Positions 17,801 through 25,533 of a stretch of 64,000 nt of DNA are shown one piece after another. Source of the stretch: a virus; IMG/VR virus record IMGVR_UViG_3300017917_001914, positions 1 through 64,000 of that record, one strand, 5' to 3'. The position numbers and the translations under genes were made by a program. Positions within the stretch are counted from its first letter, which is position 1. Every line of letters starts with the position of its first letter. The notes under the pieces were generated by a model that saw only the letters and a list, made by a program, of their open reading frames with translations, ran no database searches and had not been told where the DNA came from.

Positions 17801-19170
17801 TTAATACACATTTTAGCAACATCAAAATAATTTTCTGTGGCATATAGAACATAAGCTTTCTCTACCTTGTCTTTAATGATTAAAGGTTCTCTTTTTGGGT
17901 ACGAAGTATTAATAAGATTATGGTGGTGTATTTGAGTTGACATATATTGTAACCCAATTTCGTTTTCTAATAATAATTCTCTAACCGGTGAATTAAATTG
18001 GTTTGTTTTGTATTTTGATAATAATTCAATAATACCTTTGCTATAAGCAATTGGGCCGGTAACCCTCAATACGGTTTCTTTATCTGACCCCCCAATATAA
18101 TTTTTAATATTTTCTTTAACAATTTCAATTACTCGATGTAAAAATGGATGTTTTGGTCGACATATTATATGCCAATTTTGAAACTCACCAAACTGATATT
18201 TTAATTCATCCGCCCAATCCAAACCTTCCCAATGTGTTAACAGATACTCATCGGTCGGTAATAATGTTTCTTCCAATGGAATTGTGGTACAACTTTTAAT
18301 ATCTAAATAAACACCACCAACCTTATACATTAAAAGGTATCTAAAAAAATCAGATTTTGCTGACCCATAATTTGGATTAATACTTAAATAAAGATTTAAA
18401 GTTTCTTCATCATAATTTTCTTTAATAAAATTAAGACAATCTTCATCATTATAAAACCTGTATTCAAAAGTAGGGTTCATATCTTTTAACCTTTGAACCA
18501 CCTCACTTATTTCAGTTGGTAAATCATTAGTTTTATATGTTTGATGTATTACTCTAGGTATTAGAGGTTTCATTAATGTAATATCACTAATGTGTTTAAT
18601 AATTTGATATTCAGGTAATTCCGATATTAATTTATCAATTTCAACTTTGTTTGAAACACCATCGTGATATTCTAATGTTATTTTGTTTGGGATTGGAAAT
18701 GAATGTTCTTTACAATAGTTTAAAAAATCTCTAAAGATGATGTGGTCATGACCTTCAGTGTCAATTTTTAAATAATCTACCGACCCAACATTATAGGTGT
18801 CAATTAATGTTTTCCAACTAATTGTTGGTACGTTTTCTATGGTAACCAAACTATTGTATAATTCTTCACCTAATTCTTTAATTGCAAAAGGGTGGGGATT
18901 ATTGATTGAGTTACTTCCTCTAACCCACCAAGGTAAATTATTTTCCTCTATTTTCCAATCATCAATGTAGTAGACATCTACTTCACCATCTGTAGTAGAT
19001 AACGCCGCTTGGACTTTAATTACATTCTGTTTATTGGGTAATCTATTTATGTAATATTTTATTGGTTCAATACTAATACCGATTGTATCGTCATTTGCGG
19101 TTTCAATTAATGTATCAAAATCTGAAGTACCTATTTCAATAAAATCGTAATGTTTGAGGTTTAACGACAT
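14827..19170 (-). CDS. multi-domain glycosyltransferase: FkbM-like, GT32, GT-A, GT4 and Aah/TibC-type heptosyltransferase
   Basis: This 1447-residue protein looks like five enzymes in one chain. Residues 1-200 are FkbM-like (GISIEPIKYY, VDYLKIDTEGHDHIIF). Residues about 203-430 are GT32 (IPRVIHQTYKTNDLP, GSAKSDFFRYLLMYKVGGVYLD); the second Asp of the usual DxD is Lys (DIK). Residues about 440-700 form a second GT-A domain with AFVDCDSIATPYVDKIFDL. Residues about 730-1085 are GT4-like (VLFLAPHLSTGGMPSFLLKR, HIINVGLWTSGKNQGEGVE, FNSTWECNPLVLREGISYG). Residues about 1150-1447 resemble autotransporter strand-loop-strand O-heptosyltransferases: EFFIGLSSGLSWLAWGLGKQ, then CxxC-x15-C-x11-C, like the cysteine metal site of TibC, and KQFECHKSIT. 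It is first in the minus-strand operon. A processive assembly of one glycan on a protein is inferred. Confidence 0.8.
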   Translation of the reverse strand: MSLNLKHYDFIEIGTSDFDTLIETANDDTIGISIEPIKYYINRLPNKQNVIKVQAALSTTDGEVDVYYIDDWKIEENNLPWWVRGSNSINNPHPFAIKELGEELYNSLVTIENVPTISWKTLIDTYNVGSVDYLKIDTEGHDHIIFRDFLNYCKEHSFPIPNKITLEYHDGVSNKVEIDKLISELPEYQIIKHISDITLMKPLIPRVIHQTYKTNDLPTEISEVVQRLKDMNPTFEYRFYNDEDCLNFIKENYDEETLNLYLSINPNYGSAKSDFFRYLLMYKVGGVYLDIKSCTTIPLEETLLPTDEYLLTHWEGLDWADELKYQFGEFQNWHIICRPKHPFLHRVIEIVKENIKNYIGGSDKETVLRVTGPIAYSKGIIELLSKYKTNQFNSPVRELLLENEIGLQYMSTQIHHHNLINTSYPKREPLIIKDKVEKAYVLYATENYFDVAKMCIKSIREYSDLPIFLYLINSNKMVGIKDVATIMWNLNLVDDNTERYIQEGDNFYINRTNKTIYNILVQKPLITKDVLSKYSKMVAFVDCDSIATPYVDKIFDLYDNTKDYPYFVEGIYDFLHIGERGGAMTREDMSTTLEHPACELFNVNQYVRQKYRQTGYYVANEKCTDFLYEWYQMCIHPEVLNDIPYYAAYNEETILNVLLWKKLIFDGLPYIYANGNLELIDKIYSNYNINEESLWVKIPNKKDDLLFIHGEKNILEMGKIISKIKNHHKEKIRVLFLAPHLSTGGMPSFLLKRIESLLGLYSEKVELFVVEYSNHSDHYVVQRNKIKELIPPTHYWTLGQDKNELKKIIEENYFDVIHLDEMIEAFDAHNKLSNDLMNFIYKNDRTWRVVETCHNVIFQPDSEKIFHPEAYAFCSPFHKEVTFMNMPSYGEVIEFPYNPTIVISKETNKEKLGLDPNKIHIINVGLWTSGKNQGEGVEIARLVEGIYPELEFHFIGNQAPNFQEYWEPIMNDLPSNVRVWGEKDNVSEFMCAADVLMFNSTWECNPLVLREGISYGLKILARNLPQYMDMFTPYIKQISGDIFDMKNQLLDLIKDEIYYEFPKYTIKEFAEKNYELYQKILNEPIKKQTMIDNEVQIFQHFVKEPFLEIKGTGDKDYNVKFFDEKGVCHYENTIKPNHWVKLNRSYYTKWRAVVTRDNEVIYDNTMDLTNKRVYISFDSKSLGDSIAWIPYVLEFKKKHNCKVIVSTFWNHLFENEYSEIEFVVPGTTVHNLYAMYTIGWFYNTDKEPVLPNTIPLQQTITNILGLEFKEIKPNIHNTIHPRPYQKKYVTIATNSTAGCKFWTREGWQVLINYLHGLGYKVINVSKEDNPFENANKIKNTSIHHTMNVIHHSEFFIGLSSGLSWLAWGLGKQVVMISNFTNEEHEFMFNCTRIVNHSVCNGCWNKPEFTFDKGDWNWCPVNKGTEKQFECHKSITPEMVIQQIQHLL

Positions 19171-19200
19171 ATTTTTTTTATTACAAAAATAATAAATTCT

Positions 19201-19223
19201 TACTAAACTTCCATACTAAACTT
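19201..19223. repeat. tandem TACTAAACTT pair in a divergent promoter region
   Basis: TACTAAACTT occurs at 19201-19210 and again at 19214-19223, a 13-bp period. The site lies between the divergent multi-glycosyltransferase operon and the Pro-Thr gene, and is operator-like. Confidence 0.5.
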
Positions 19224-19236
19224 TAAAATAATTAAG

Positions 19237-19244
19237 TATTTATG
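19237..19244 (+). promoter_or_regulatory. TATTTATG element before the second Pro-Thr gene
   Basis: AGTATTTATG lies 29 bases before the ATG at 19274. A second copy, TATTTATA, lies at 19263-19270, only three bases from the start codon. Confidence 0.3.
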
Positions 19245-19273
19245 GTAAAATAATTCTACTTATATTTATAGTA

Positions 19274-20350
19274 ATGCAAGTAATTGAAATAACAAGTTTA
19301 TCCGGTCATTCCCCATTTAATATCTCAATATGTGATATAACATTAACTTATTGTTATGTGGTAGCAACCGGTGTTGTATCAGTTCCTCCTATATTAGAAT
19401 TACCGATACCGGTTCAATTAGAAGGTGCTCAACAAATTATAGTTAAAGTTGTTGACTCAATTGGTTGTCAAGAATTACTTTTACAGAGTTGTCCGGGAAC
19501 TCCAACTCCAACACCAACTCAAACCCCAACCCCAACACCTACAAATGTAATCATCTGTAATTGTATTTCATTCAAAAATACAACTTCAGGTAATTTAAAT
19601 TTTAGTTATACTCAGTGTGATGGTACAATATTTAATGGAGATGTTCAATCAGGAACTACCTTATATTATTGTGGTAGATTACCATCAGCGGATGTTGGTG
19701 TTGATATAACAATTTATGAGGTATGTTTTGATAATACTTGTCCTGATTCAGTTTTAACTCCAACACCAACACCTACTCAAACATCAACTCCGACACCAAC
19801 TCCAACACAAACATCAACTCCAACGACAACACCTACGCAAACACCAACGCCTACTGAAACTCCAACATCAACACCAACTGAAACTCCAACATCAACACCA
19901 ACTGAAACTCCAACATCAACTCCGACACCAACACCTACGCAAACACCAACATCAACGCCAACTGAAACTCCAACGTCAACACCAACTGAAACACCAACAT
20001 CAACACCAACTGAAACTCCAACATCAACGCCAACTGAAACTCCAACGTCAACACCTACACCAACACCAACGTCGACACCAAATCCAAATTGTTATTATTA
20101 TGACGTAACAATAAGTGGTACAGATTTAGCGGCGTCAACAGGTAATTCTTCATACCCTAATAATACTGTTTTCGTTAATTATACGGATTGTTTTGGTGGT
20201 TCTGTGTCAACACCTTATACTGTTGCGGGGACTTATTTTAATGATATTTGTGCTGATGATACACAACCAATAGTTGTCTTATATTATCAAAATGATTTGG
20301 CTTATTTAACTATAAGTAGTTTTGTGACCCAACAAGGTAATTGTCCGTAA
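19274..20350 (+). CDS. Pro-Thr repeat surface protein, long
   Basis: This 358-residue protein starts with a ~75-residue beta domain ending [22 protein letters not shown], which lines up with the same point in the 140-residue protein near the left end. A short PT linker follows. Next is a Cys-bearing domain of about 70 residues ([12 protein letters not shown]...[13 protein letters not shown]...YYCGRLPS). A ~110-residue PTPTET/STPTPT rod follows, and last comes a second Cys-containing domain ([12 protein letters not shown]...[10 protein letters not shown]...NDICADD). The two Cys domains resemble each other and may be a duplication. No membrane segment is seen. It lies between the glycosyltransferase operon and a GT60-like gene. 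An exposed rod or fibre decoration, perhaps glycosylated on Thr, is inferred. Confidence 0.78.
   Translation: MQVIEITSLSGHSPFNISICDITLTYCYVVATGVVSVPPILELPIPVQLEGAQQIIVKVVDSIGCQELLLQSCPGTPTPTPTQTPTPTPTNVIICNCISFKNTTSGNLNFSYTQCDGTIFNGDVQSGTTLYYCGRLPSADVGVDITIYEVCFDNTCPDSVLTPTPTPTQTSTPTPTPTQTSTPTTTPTQTPTPTETPTSTPTETPTSTPTETPTSTPTPTPTQTPTSTPTETPTSTPTETPTSTPTETPTSTPTETPTSTPTPTPTSTPNPNCYYYDVTISGTDLAASTGNSSYPNNTVFVNYTDCFGGSVSTPYTVAGTYFNDICADDTQPIVVLYYQNDLAYLTISSFVTQQGNCP
19755..20085 (+). repeat. ACNCCAACNGAAACNCCAACNTCA tandem repeat (Pro-Thr rod)
   Basis: Units of about 24 bp encode TPTETPTS and are repeated at least eight times with only synonymous drift (ACACCAACTGAAACTCCAAC). Confidence 0.85.
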
Positions 20351-20364
20351 TAATTAACTAATAA

Positions 20365-20372
20365 TATTTATC
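20365..20372 (+). promoter_or_regulatory. TATTTATC element before the GT60-like gene
   Basis: AATATTTATC is 43 bases upstream of the ATG at 20416 and just after the stop of the Pro-Thr gene. Confidence 0.3.
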
Positions 20373-20415
20373 TTTCAATTCAAATCATTATATTTTGTGT
20401 AAAAACAAGAGATAA

Positions 20416-21663
20416 ATGAAAATATTTGTACAGATAGCTTCCTATCGTGACCCCCAACTTATACCAACACTTGATAGTATGTTGGCAAACGCAAAAAGAC
20501 CAAATAATTTAAGAATAGGTATATGTCGTCAATATCATCCTGAAGACGGGTTTGATAATTTAGATAACTTTAAAAAAGATAAAAGATTTAGAATTAAAGA
20601 TGTTTTATATTCTGAATCCAAAGGAGTTTGTTGGGCACGTAATCAAGTACAACAATTATATGATGGTGAGGAGTACACCCTTCAAATAGATTCTCATATG
20701 AGATTTGAAAAAGATTGGGACACTACCTTAATCAAAATGATTAAACAACTTCAAAAGAAAGGATTTAAGAAACCATTATTAACCGGTTATGTTTCGTCAT
20801 TTGACCCTGAAAATGACCCGGCAGGTAGAGTTAAAGAACCATGGAGAATGGTATTTGATAGATTCATTCCTGAAGGTGCGGTATTCTTTTTACCTGAAAC
20901 AATTCCTGGTTGGGAAAAACTAAAACAACCAATTACATCTCGTTTTTATTCTGCTCATATGGCATTCACATTAGGTCAATTTAGTGTGGAGGTTCAACAC
21001 GACCCTGAATTTTATTTTCATGGGGAAGAAATTTCTATTGCCGTTAGAGCGTTCACTCACGGATATGATTTATTTCACCCACATAAAACAGTAATTTGGC
21101 ACGAATATACTCGTAAGAATAGAACCAAACAATGGGATGATGATAAAGAGTGGGGTAAAAAGAATGAATTATCACACAAGAAAAATAGACAATTGTTTGG
21201 AATGGATGGTGAAGAAGTTACTATGGATTTTAGTAAGTATGGATTTGGTACTGAAAGAACTTTACGTGATTATGAAATTTATTCAGGTCTTAAATTTTCA
21301 AATAGAGCCGTCCAACAATATACATTAGACAAAAAATATGCACCAAACCCTACAATTTACGAAACTGAAGAAGAATGGTTAGAAAGTTTTGCAAGAGTAT
21401 TTAAACATTGTATCGATATATCATTTAATCAAGTACCTGAAAAAGATTATGAATTTTGGGTGGTTGCATTTCATGACGAAAATGATTTAACGTTATATAG
21501 AAAAGATGCGGACATCAATGAGATAAATAGAATGATGAAAGACCCTGATGGGTATTGTAAAGTTTGGAGAGATTTTCAAACAACATCAAAACCAAAATAT
21601 TGGGTTGTATGGCCATATAGTACATCAAAAGGGTGGTGTGATAGAATAATTGGTGATTTATAA
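20416..21663 (+). CDS. GT60-like polypeptide GlcNAc-transferase (GlcNAc domain)
   Basis: This 415-residue protein matches the GlcNAc family (PF11397/GT60), whose characterised eukaryotic member puts GlcNAc on hydroxyproline of Skp1. Visible signatures are IFVQIASYRDPQLIPTLDSM at the N-terminus, GICRQYHPEDG, GVCWARNQVQQLY and YTLQIDSHMRFEKDWD, where DSH takes the place of DxD for metal binding. Further on are YSAHMAFTLGQFSVEVQHDP and FHGEEISIAVRAFTHGYD. The C-terminal ~140 residues are a less familiar extension. It follows the long Pro-Thr protein and heads a run of five tightly spaced glycosyltransferase-like genes. A protein acceptor is plausible given the family and position. Confidence 0.8.
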   Translation: MKIFVQIASYRDPQLIPTLDSMLANAKRPNNLRIGICRQYHPEDGFDNLDNFKKDKRFRIKDVLYSESKGVCWARNQVQQLYDGEEYTLQIDSHMRFEKDWDTTLIKMIKQLQKKGFKKPLLTGYVSSFDPENDPAGRVKEPWRMVFDRFIPEGAVFFLPETIPGWEKLKQPITSRFYSAHMAFTLGQFSVEVQHDPEFYFHGEEISIAVRAFTHGYDLFHPHKTVIWHEYTRKNRTKQWDDDKEWGKKNELSHKKNRQLFGMDGEEVTMDFSKYGFGTERTLRDYEIYSGLKFSNRAVQQYTLDKKYAPNPTIYETEEEWLESFARVFKHCIDISFNQVPEKDYEFWVVAFHDENDLTLYRKDADINEINRMMKDPDGYCKVWRDFQTTSKPKYWVVWPYSTSKGWCDRIIGDL

Positions 21664-21666
21664 TTT

Positions 21667-22227
21667 ATGGTTGTTGTTATATGTCATTTTAAAGAAAATC
21701 TTGATTGGGTTAAAAATTTAAAACATAAATACATAATCTACAATAAAAATTCTGAAGAACAACATTTATATGATATAAATTTACCAAATGTTGGATTTGA
21801 CACTATTGTGTATTTGAGTTATATAATTGATAACTATGATAATTTACCTGATTATGTTTGTTTTTCACAAGATGACCCATTTTTCCATTGTCCTTCGTTT
21901 CTAAATAAAGTTAATGAATTTGATTTTACAAAAAAATTTCAGCCGTTAGGAAAAACTTACATTAGAGACACCTTTGAATTAGACCTTACAATAGAATATG
22001 CAAATAAGAATGAAATAATTTATGAATTACCAATTAAATTTATTAATTCTGCACAATGTATTGTATCAAAAGAATTAATATTAAAAAGAACTAAAGAATC
22101 GTATCAACAAATAAAAGATTCAATTCCGTTGGAAGTTATTTCCAACATAAATTATTTAATAGAGTACTTGTGGCCCACAATATTAGGGTTTAACAATGAA
22201 CTAATGTTAAGTTTAAATAATTGTTAA
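21667..22227 (+). CDS. DUF3431-like protein, glycosyltransferase-associated
   Basis: This 186-residue protein resembles DUF3431, seen in fungal and bacterial glycan loci: VVVICHFKENLDWVKNL at the start, PNVGFDTIVYLSYIIDNYDNLPDYVCFSQDDPFFHCPSF in the centre and a C-terminal YLWPTILGF. The GxDTxxYLxYIIDNYDNLPD pattern is the core of the family. Catalysis is not proven, but the fold is probably GT-A-like and the FSQDD could bind metal. It starts three bases after the GT60-like stop. Confidence 0.65.
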   Translation: MVVVICHFKENLDWVKNLKHKYIIYNKNSEEQHLYDINLPNVGFDTIVYLSYIIDNYDNLPDYVCFSQDDPFFHCPSFLNKVNEFDFTKKFQPLGKTYIRDTFELDLTIEYANKNEIIYELPIKFINSAQCIVSKELILKRTKESYQQIKDSIPLEVISNINYLIEYLWPTILGFNNELMLSLNNC

Positions 22228-22229
22228 TT

Positions 22230-23045
22230 ATGAAAAAAGCGTTACTAGGAGTTTCAAACAATATAAATCAACACATCTCAAAAATTAAAGTGTGGTCGGA
22301 TAGTTTTAAAAAATTTGTCGATGGGGATGTTATTTTATTATGTGCTAACTCAACAGAAGATGAGTTGAAAAAGTGTGAAGATATGGGTATTATACCAATA
22401 CCGGTTAATATTCAAGACACTTGGAGAATAAACCATAAACGACTTGAAAAAACTTTTGAATTTTTAGAGAAGTCGGATATTGAATTATTTTTAATAACAG
22501 ATGTTTTTGATGTTGTATTTCAATCAAACCCATTTGATAAAATGGATTTAAAATATGATGTATTTGTTGGAGGTGAAGGGGTATTAGTAAATGAAGAACC
22601 TTGGAATTCAGATTGGATTAATAAATTATTCCCTAATGATTATAATGAATGTAGAAGTCAAGAAGTAATATGTTCTGGTGTTATTGGTGGAAAAAGGTTA
22701 CCGTTAATTAATTTGTATAAAAGAATGTTTGAATTATGTGAAAATAGCACAAATCTTACGAATATTCAAGACCAAGCGGCATTAATTGTTATGGTTAAAA
22801 ATAAAGAGATTAATAATTTAAAAATTTTTAATCTTACGGATGGATGGGTTGTTCATTGTGCAATTGCTGGGCCAACTCAATTTTTTGAAAGTTTTGGATT
22901 TAAGGGTAATATTGAAAATAGATATGGAATTCCTAAATTAATTACTGATAAAATATGTACAAAGGCTGGTAACCCCTATGATATAGTACATCAATTTAAT
23001 AGAATTCCTGAATGGAATGAACTTTTAACTAAAAAATATGAATAA
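22230..23045 (+). CDS. GT-A-like glycosyltransferase
   Basis: This 271-residue protein has a nucleotide-diphospho-sugar transferase look. KALLGVSNNINQHISKIKVWSDSFKKF opens it, GDVILLCANSTEDELKKCEDMGI follows, and LFLITDVFDVVFQSNPFD carries the acidic motif (TDVFDVVF) in place of a classical DxD. QEVICSGVIGGKRLPL fits the second half of the fold. The ATG at 22230 is preferred over an upstream in-frame TTG because it follows the previous stop by two bases. Its last bases overlap the next gene. Donor and acceptor are unknown. Confidence 0.65.
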   Translation: MKKALLGVSNNINQHISKIKVWSDSFKKFVDGDVILLCANSTEDELKKCEDMGIIPIPVNIQDTWRINHKRLEKTFEFLEKSDIELFLITDVFDVVFQSNPFDKMDLKYDVFVGGEGVLVNEEPWNSDWINKLFPNDYNECRSQEVICSGVIGGKRLPLINLYKRMFELCENSTNLTNIQDQAALIVMVKNKEINNLKIFNLTDGWVVHCAIAGPTQFFESFGFKGNIENRYGIPKLITDKICTKAGNPYDIVHQFNRIPEWNELLTKKYE

Positions 23046-23793
23046 CATACATTGTATTTGCACAACACCTGACGTTTTTCCTGTTTACGTTAATAATTGG
23101 AATAATTTTCCAAAAGATAAAAAAGAGTTTGTTTGGTTGTCAGATGTTACAAGAGACCCCTCATTTGAGGTTGGATTTAAATTTACGGAACAAGACATTA
23201 GAAAAGAATTTAATTTTAATATTGATGTTAGTAAAAAAAATTTTTGGAATTCCCATGGTAATAGAAATATTGTTTGGTTTTTTGCCCATTTAAGAATGTT
23301 ATATTTTTATGTTAAAAATCCAAATTATGATTTTTATTGGTTTTTTGATGATGATATTAAGATGGAAAATTGGGATGAATTTTTTACTAACACCGATAAA
23401 GACAATTCGGATTTCCTATCATATTTTTGTTTTAAAAAAAATGGAGTAATTTCTCAAGAGAATGTTCCAACTATTGATGATAGAACTTTTTCAAAAAATG
23501 GATGGTTTGATAGATTTCCGGGGGATGGTGATATATTACCCGAACATATTAATGATATGTTTGGTTCATTTTTTCCAACAACAAGATTTTCTAATAGAGC
23601 ACTTTCAAAGTTATTAGAAATACATAAAAATGGATATTATGGTTATCATGAGGGATTTGTTCCTACAGTTTTAAATAAATATGGTTTTAAGTTAAGTTCA
23701 CTAATAAATTCAGACAACACTTCAAATTATTTTAACGTAAATGAAGTGAATATTCAACATAAAAATATTAAAGTAAATTGGGAATGGATATAA
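23038..23793 (+). CDS. glycosyltransferase-like protein with a DDD motif
   Basis: This 251-residue protein probably has a GT-A-type fold. HCICTTPDVFPVYVNNW begins it, FVWLSDVTRDP follows, and YDFYWFFDDDIKMENWDEFF carries a triple Asp at the place expected for metal binding. Farther on, PTTRFSNRALSKLLEIHKNGYYGYHEGFVPT resembles an acceptor-side helix. It overlaps the genes on both sides (eight bases upstream, ten downstream), showing translational coupling. I do not recognise a named family. Confidence 0.6.
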   Translation: MNNIHCICTTPDVFPVYVNNWNNFPKDKKEFVWLSDVTRDPSFEVGFKFTEQDIRKEFNFNIDVSKKNFWNSHGNRNIVWFFAHLRMLYFYVKNPNYDFYWFFDDDIKMENWDEFFTNTDKDNSDFLSYFCFKKNGVISQENVPTIDDRTFSKNGWFDRFPGDGDILPEHINDMFGSFFPTTRFSNRALSKLLEIHKNGYYGYHEGFVPTVLNKYGFKLSSLINSDNTSNYFNVNEVNIQHKNIKVNWEWI

Positions 23794-24587
23794 ATAACCC
23801 TGTTATAGTAATGGCTCTATATGATATAGGTAGAGAAAATTGGAATAATTTTAGAATGTCTTACCATACTTATGGTTGGTGGATGAGAAATACATTATCG
23901 TTAGATAGTAATATTGTAGTATATACAGAATTTAAATTTATGGATGAACTTATTCGATATAGACAAGAATTTGACCCAAATTTAGAAAAAACAATTTTTA
24001 TTGATTTACCATTAAATGAATTACCAATTTATCAGAAATATTTTAATTCATTATCAAATTTGATGAATTCAGAATCTTTTAAAAATAAAGTAAGTTTTCA
24101 CGATGTTCCTGAAATGTGTCAACCATTGTATAATATTATAATGTTTAACAAAGTTTATTTTCTTAAAGATACTATTGATAAACAATATTTTAATAATGAT
24201 ATGGTTATATGGGCGGATGCCGGTGGTTTAAGAGAAGATGTTCAAAACTATCGTGGTCACAAATGGCCAAATATTGAAAAAATAAAATCTTTAGATAATT
24301 CTAAAATAACTTTTTTTAGTCATAATTCTGATTTTGATATCAAAATTGAGGATAGAGAATTTTATTCACTATCTCAAATTAGAAACATACAAGGGACTTC
24401 ATTTTTATTACCAAGTAATTTAATTGATAAATTTTTAAATATGATGTTAGAAACAATCGAAGAATGTATTGATAATAATTACATTGGAAGTGATGAAAAA
24501 ATATTTGATATTACTTATACAAAAAACAAAAACTTTTTTAATTTAATTAAATGTACTTGGAGAGAATACTTTGATATACTAAAATAA
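23784..24587 (+). CDS. HtrL/YibB-family protein
   Basis: This 267-residue protein resembles the HtrL/YibB family found in LPS and capsule loci: VIVMALYDIGRENWNNFRMSYHTYGWWMRNTL, TIFIDLPLNELPIYQKYFNSL, PEMCQPLYNIIMFNKVYFLKD and MVIWADAGGLRE. The WADAG segment gives the Asp of a GT-A-like site. The function of the family is not established, but it is treated as a probable glycosyltransferase. The start at ATG 23784 is chosen over the upstream TTG at 23778. It is the last gene of the plus-strand glycan cluster. Confidence 0.72.
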   Translation: MDINNPVIVMALYDIGRENWNNFRMSYHTYGWWMRNTLSLDSNIVVYTEFKFMDELIRYRQEFDPNLEKTIFIDLPLNELPIYQKYFNSLSNLMNSESFKNKVSFHDVPEMCQPLYNIIMFNKVYFLKDTIDKQYFNNDMVIWADAGGLREDVQNYRGHKWPNIEKIKSLDNSKITFFSHNSDFDIKIEDREFYSLSQIRNIQGTSFLLPSNLIDKFLNMMLETIEECIDNNYIGSDEKIFDITYTKNKNFFNLIKCTWREYFDILK

Positions 24588-24599
24588 CAAATTACGTAG

Positions 24600-24607
24600 T
24601 ATTTATA
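24600..24607 (+). promoter_or_regulatory. TATTTATA element before the Thr-rich virion gene
   Basis: GTAGTATTTATA is 12 bases before the ATG at 24620. The same GTAGTATTTAT stretch recurs before the helicase gene near 60780. Confidence 0.35.
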
Positions 24608-24619
24608 ATTAAAAAGAGT

Positions 24620-25465
24620 ATGGATTTTTTTATAAAGAAAAACGCAACTTTACCGGTATTAAAGTTACAAGTAGTTAAAGACGGAAGAAGTGACTACAAC
24701 AAGTTTATGGATATGATTGAAGAATCTGCCATTTTCTTTTCAATGGTTGACGTAGAAACAGGTATTCCAAAAATAAGTTCAAGACCTGCCGGGTTTGTTG
24801 AAAAAACTTTTGTTGATTTAAATGCCGAACCGGAATATTATATATACTATCAATTTACCCCAAGAGATACAAATAGAATCGGTAGGTATGCCGGTCAATT
24901 TATGTTAAGAAATTCCGATGGAGTTCTTATTTTGCCAATACGTGAAGAATTATTTATAAATGTTCAAGATTCTTTTATTGCCGATGATTTAGTTTATGAT
25001 AGTTGTTATGTGTCTGAATTTCCATGCTGTATTAATGGCCCATATACAACTACTACTACCACAGAATGTTGTCCTTGTACAACAACTACAACAACAATTA
25101 ATCACACAACAACAACTACTACGATTGTACCTGTATTAACAGAAATTACTTTAAACTTCGGTATTTTTGACGATATTGGTCATTTATTTATTAATTTTAG
25201 TGCTGACGGAGCACAATTAATTAAATGTATTGTTGAAGATTACGTATTAGCCCCACCATTTTATATTCTTGGTGGTACAAATTACTATGTTTATTCACCA
25301 TTCCAAGTAGGTAGTGTTTTTTACTCAGACCCAAATGGTCAAACAATCGCAATAATAAACAACGGAAACTATGTTATTAACGTAAACGGTTATCAAATAA
25401 TTAATGTTAATAATTCCACAATTAGTTCTATTGTTAATTTTAGTAATTTATTACCATGTCGTTAA
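24620..25465 (+). CDS. Thr-rich linker protein, probable virion component
   Basis: This 281-residue protein has an N-terminal beta-rich domain of about 140 residues (FFIKKNATLPVLKLQVVKDGR, IFFSMVDVETGIPKISSRPAG, EYYIYYQFTPRDTNRIGRYAGQFML) with the feel of an upper-baseplate (BppU-like) N-domain. A YTTTTTTECCPCTTTTTT linker with Cys pairs follows, and then a ~110-residue C-terminal beta domain (ITLNFGIFDDIGHLFINFSADGAQ...VYSPFQVGSVFYSDPNGQTIAI). The same Thr-run linker style occurs inside the tail sheath. A structural role and possible Thr glycosylation are inferred. Confidence 0.65.
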   Translation: MDFFIKKNATLPVLKLQVVKDGRSDYNKFMDMIEESAIFFSMVDVETGIPKISSRPAGFVEKTFVDLNAEPEYYIYYQFTPRDTNRIGRYAGQFMLRNSDGVLILPIREELFINVQDSFIADDLVYDSCYVSEFPCCINGPYTTTTTTECCPCTTTTTTINHTTTTTTIVPVLTEITLNFGIFDDIGHLFINFSADGAQLIKCIVEDYVLAPPFYILGGTNYYVYSPFQVGSVFYSDPNGQTIAIINNGNYVINVNGYQIINVNNSTISSIVNFSNLLPCR

Positions 25466-25497
25466 TCTAAAATTGATTTATTAATTATTATCATTTA

Positions 25498-25505
25498 TAT
25501 TTATA
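25498..25505 (+). promoter_or_regulatory. TATTTATA element before the DNA polymerase gene
   Basis: This element lies 57 bases upstream of the polymerase ATG. It leaves a leader that contains the small hairpin at 25520-25533. Confidence 0.3.
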
Positions 25506-25519
25506 GAAACAAGACAAAT

Positions 25520-25533
25520 CTGATTCAAATCAG
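25520..25533 (+). promoter_or_regulatory. leader hairpin before the DNA polymerase gene
   Basis: CTGAT-TCAA-ATCAG forms a 5-bp stem with a 4-base loop about 30 bases before the ATG. T4 gp43 represses its own translation by binding a leader hairpin. A parallel here is only suggested by position. Confidence 0.3.

Noticed and set aside
22221-22229. TTG starts at 22221 and 23778 for two glycosyltransferase-like genes
   Set aside because: ATG codons a few bases downstream (22230 and 23784) are better placed relative to the preceding stops.
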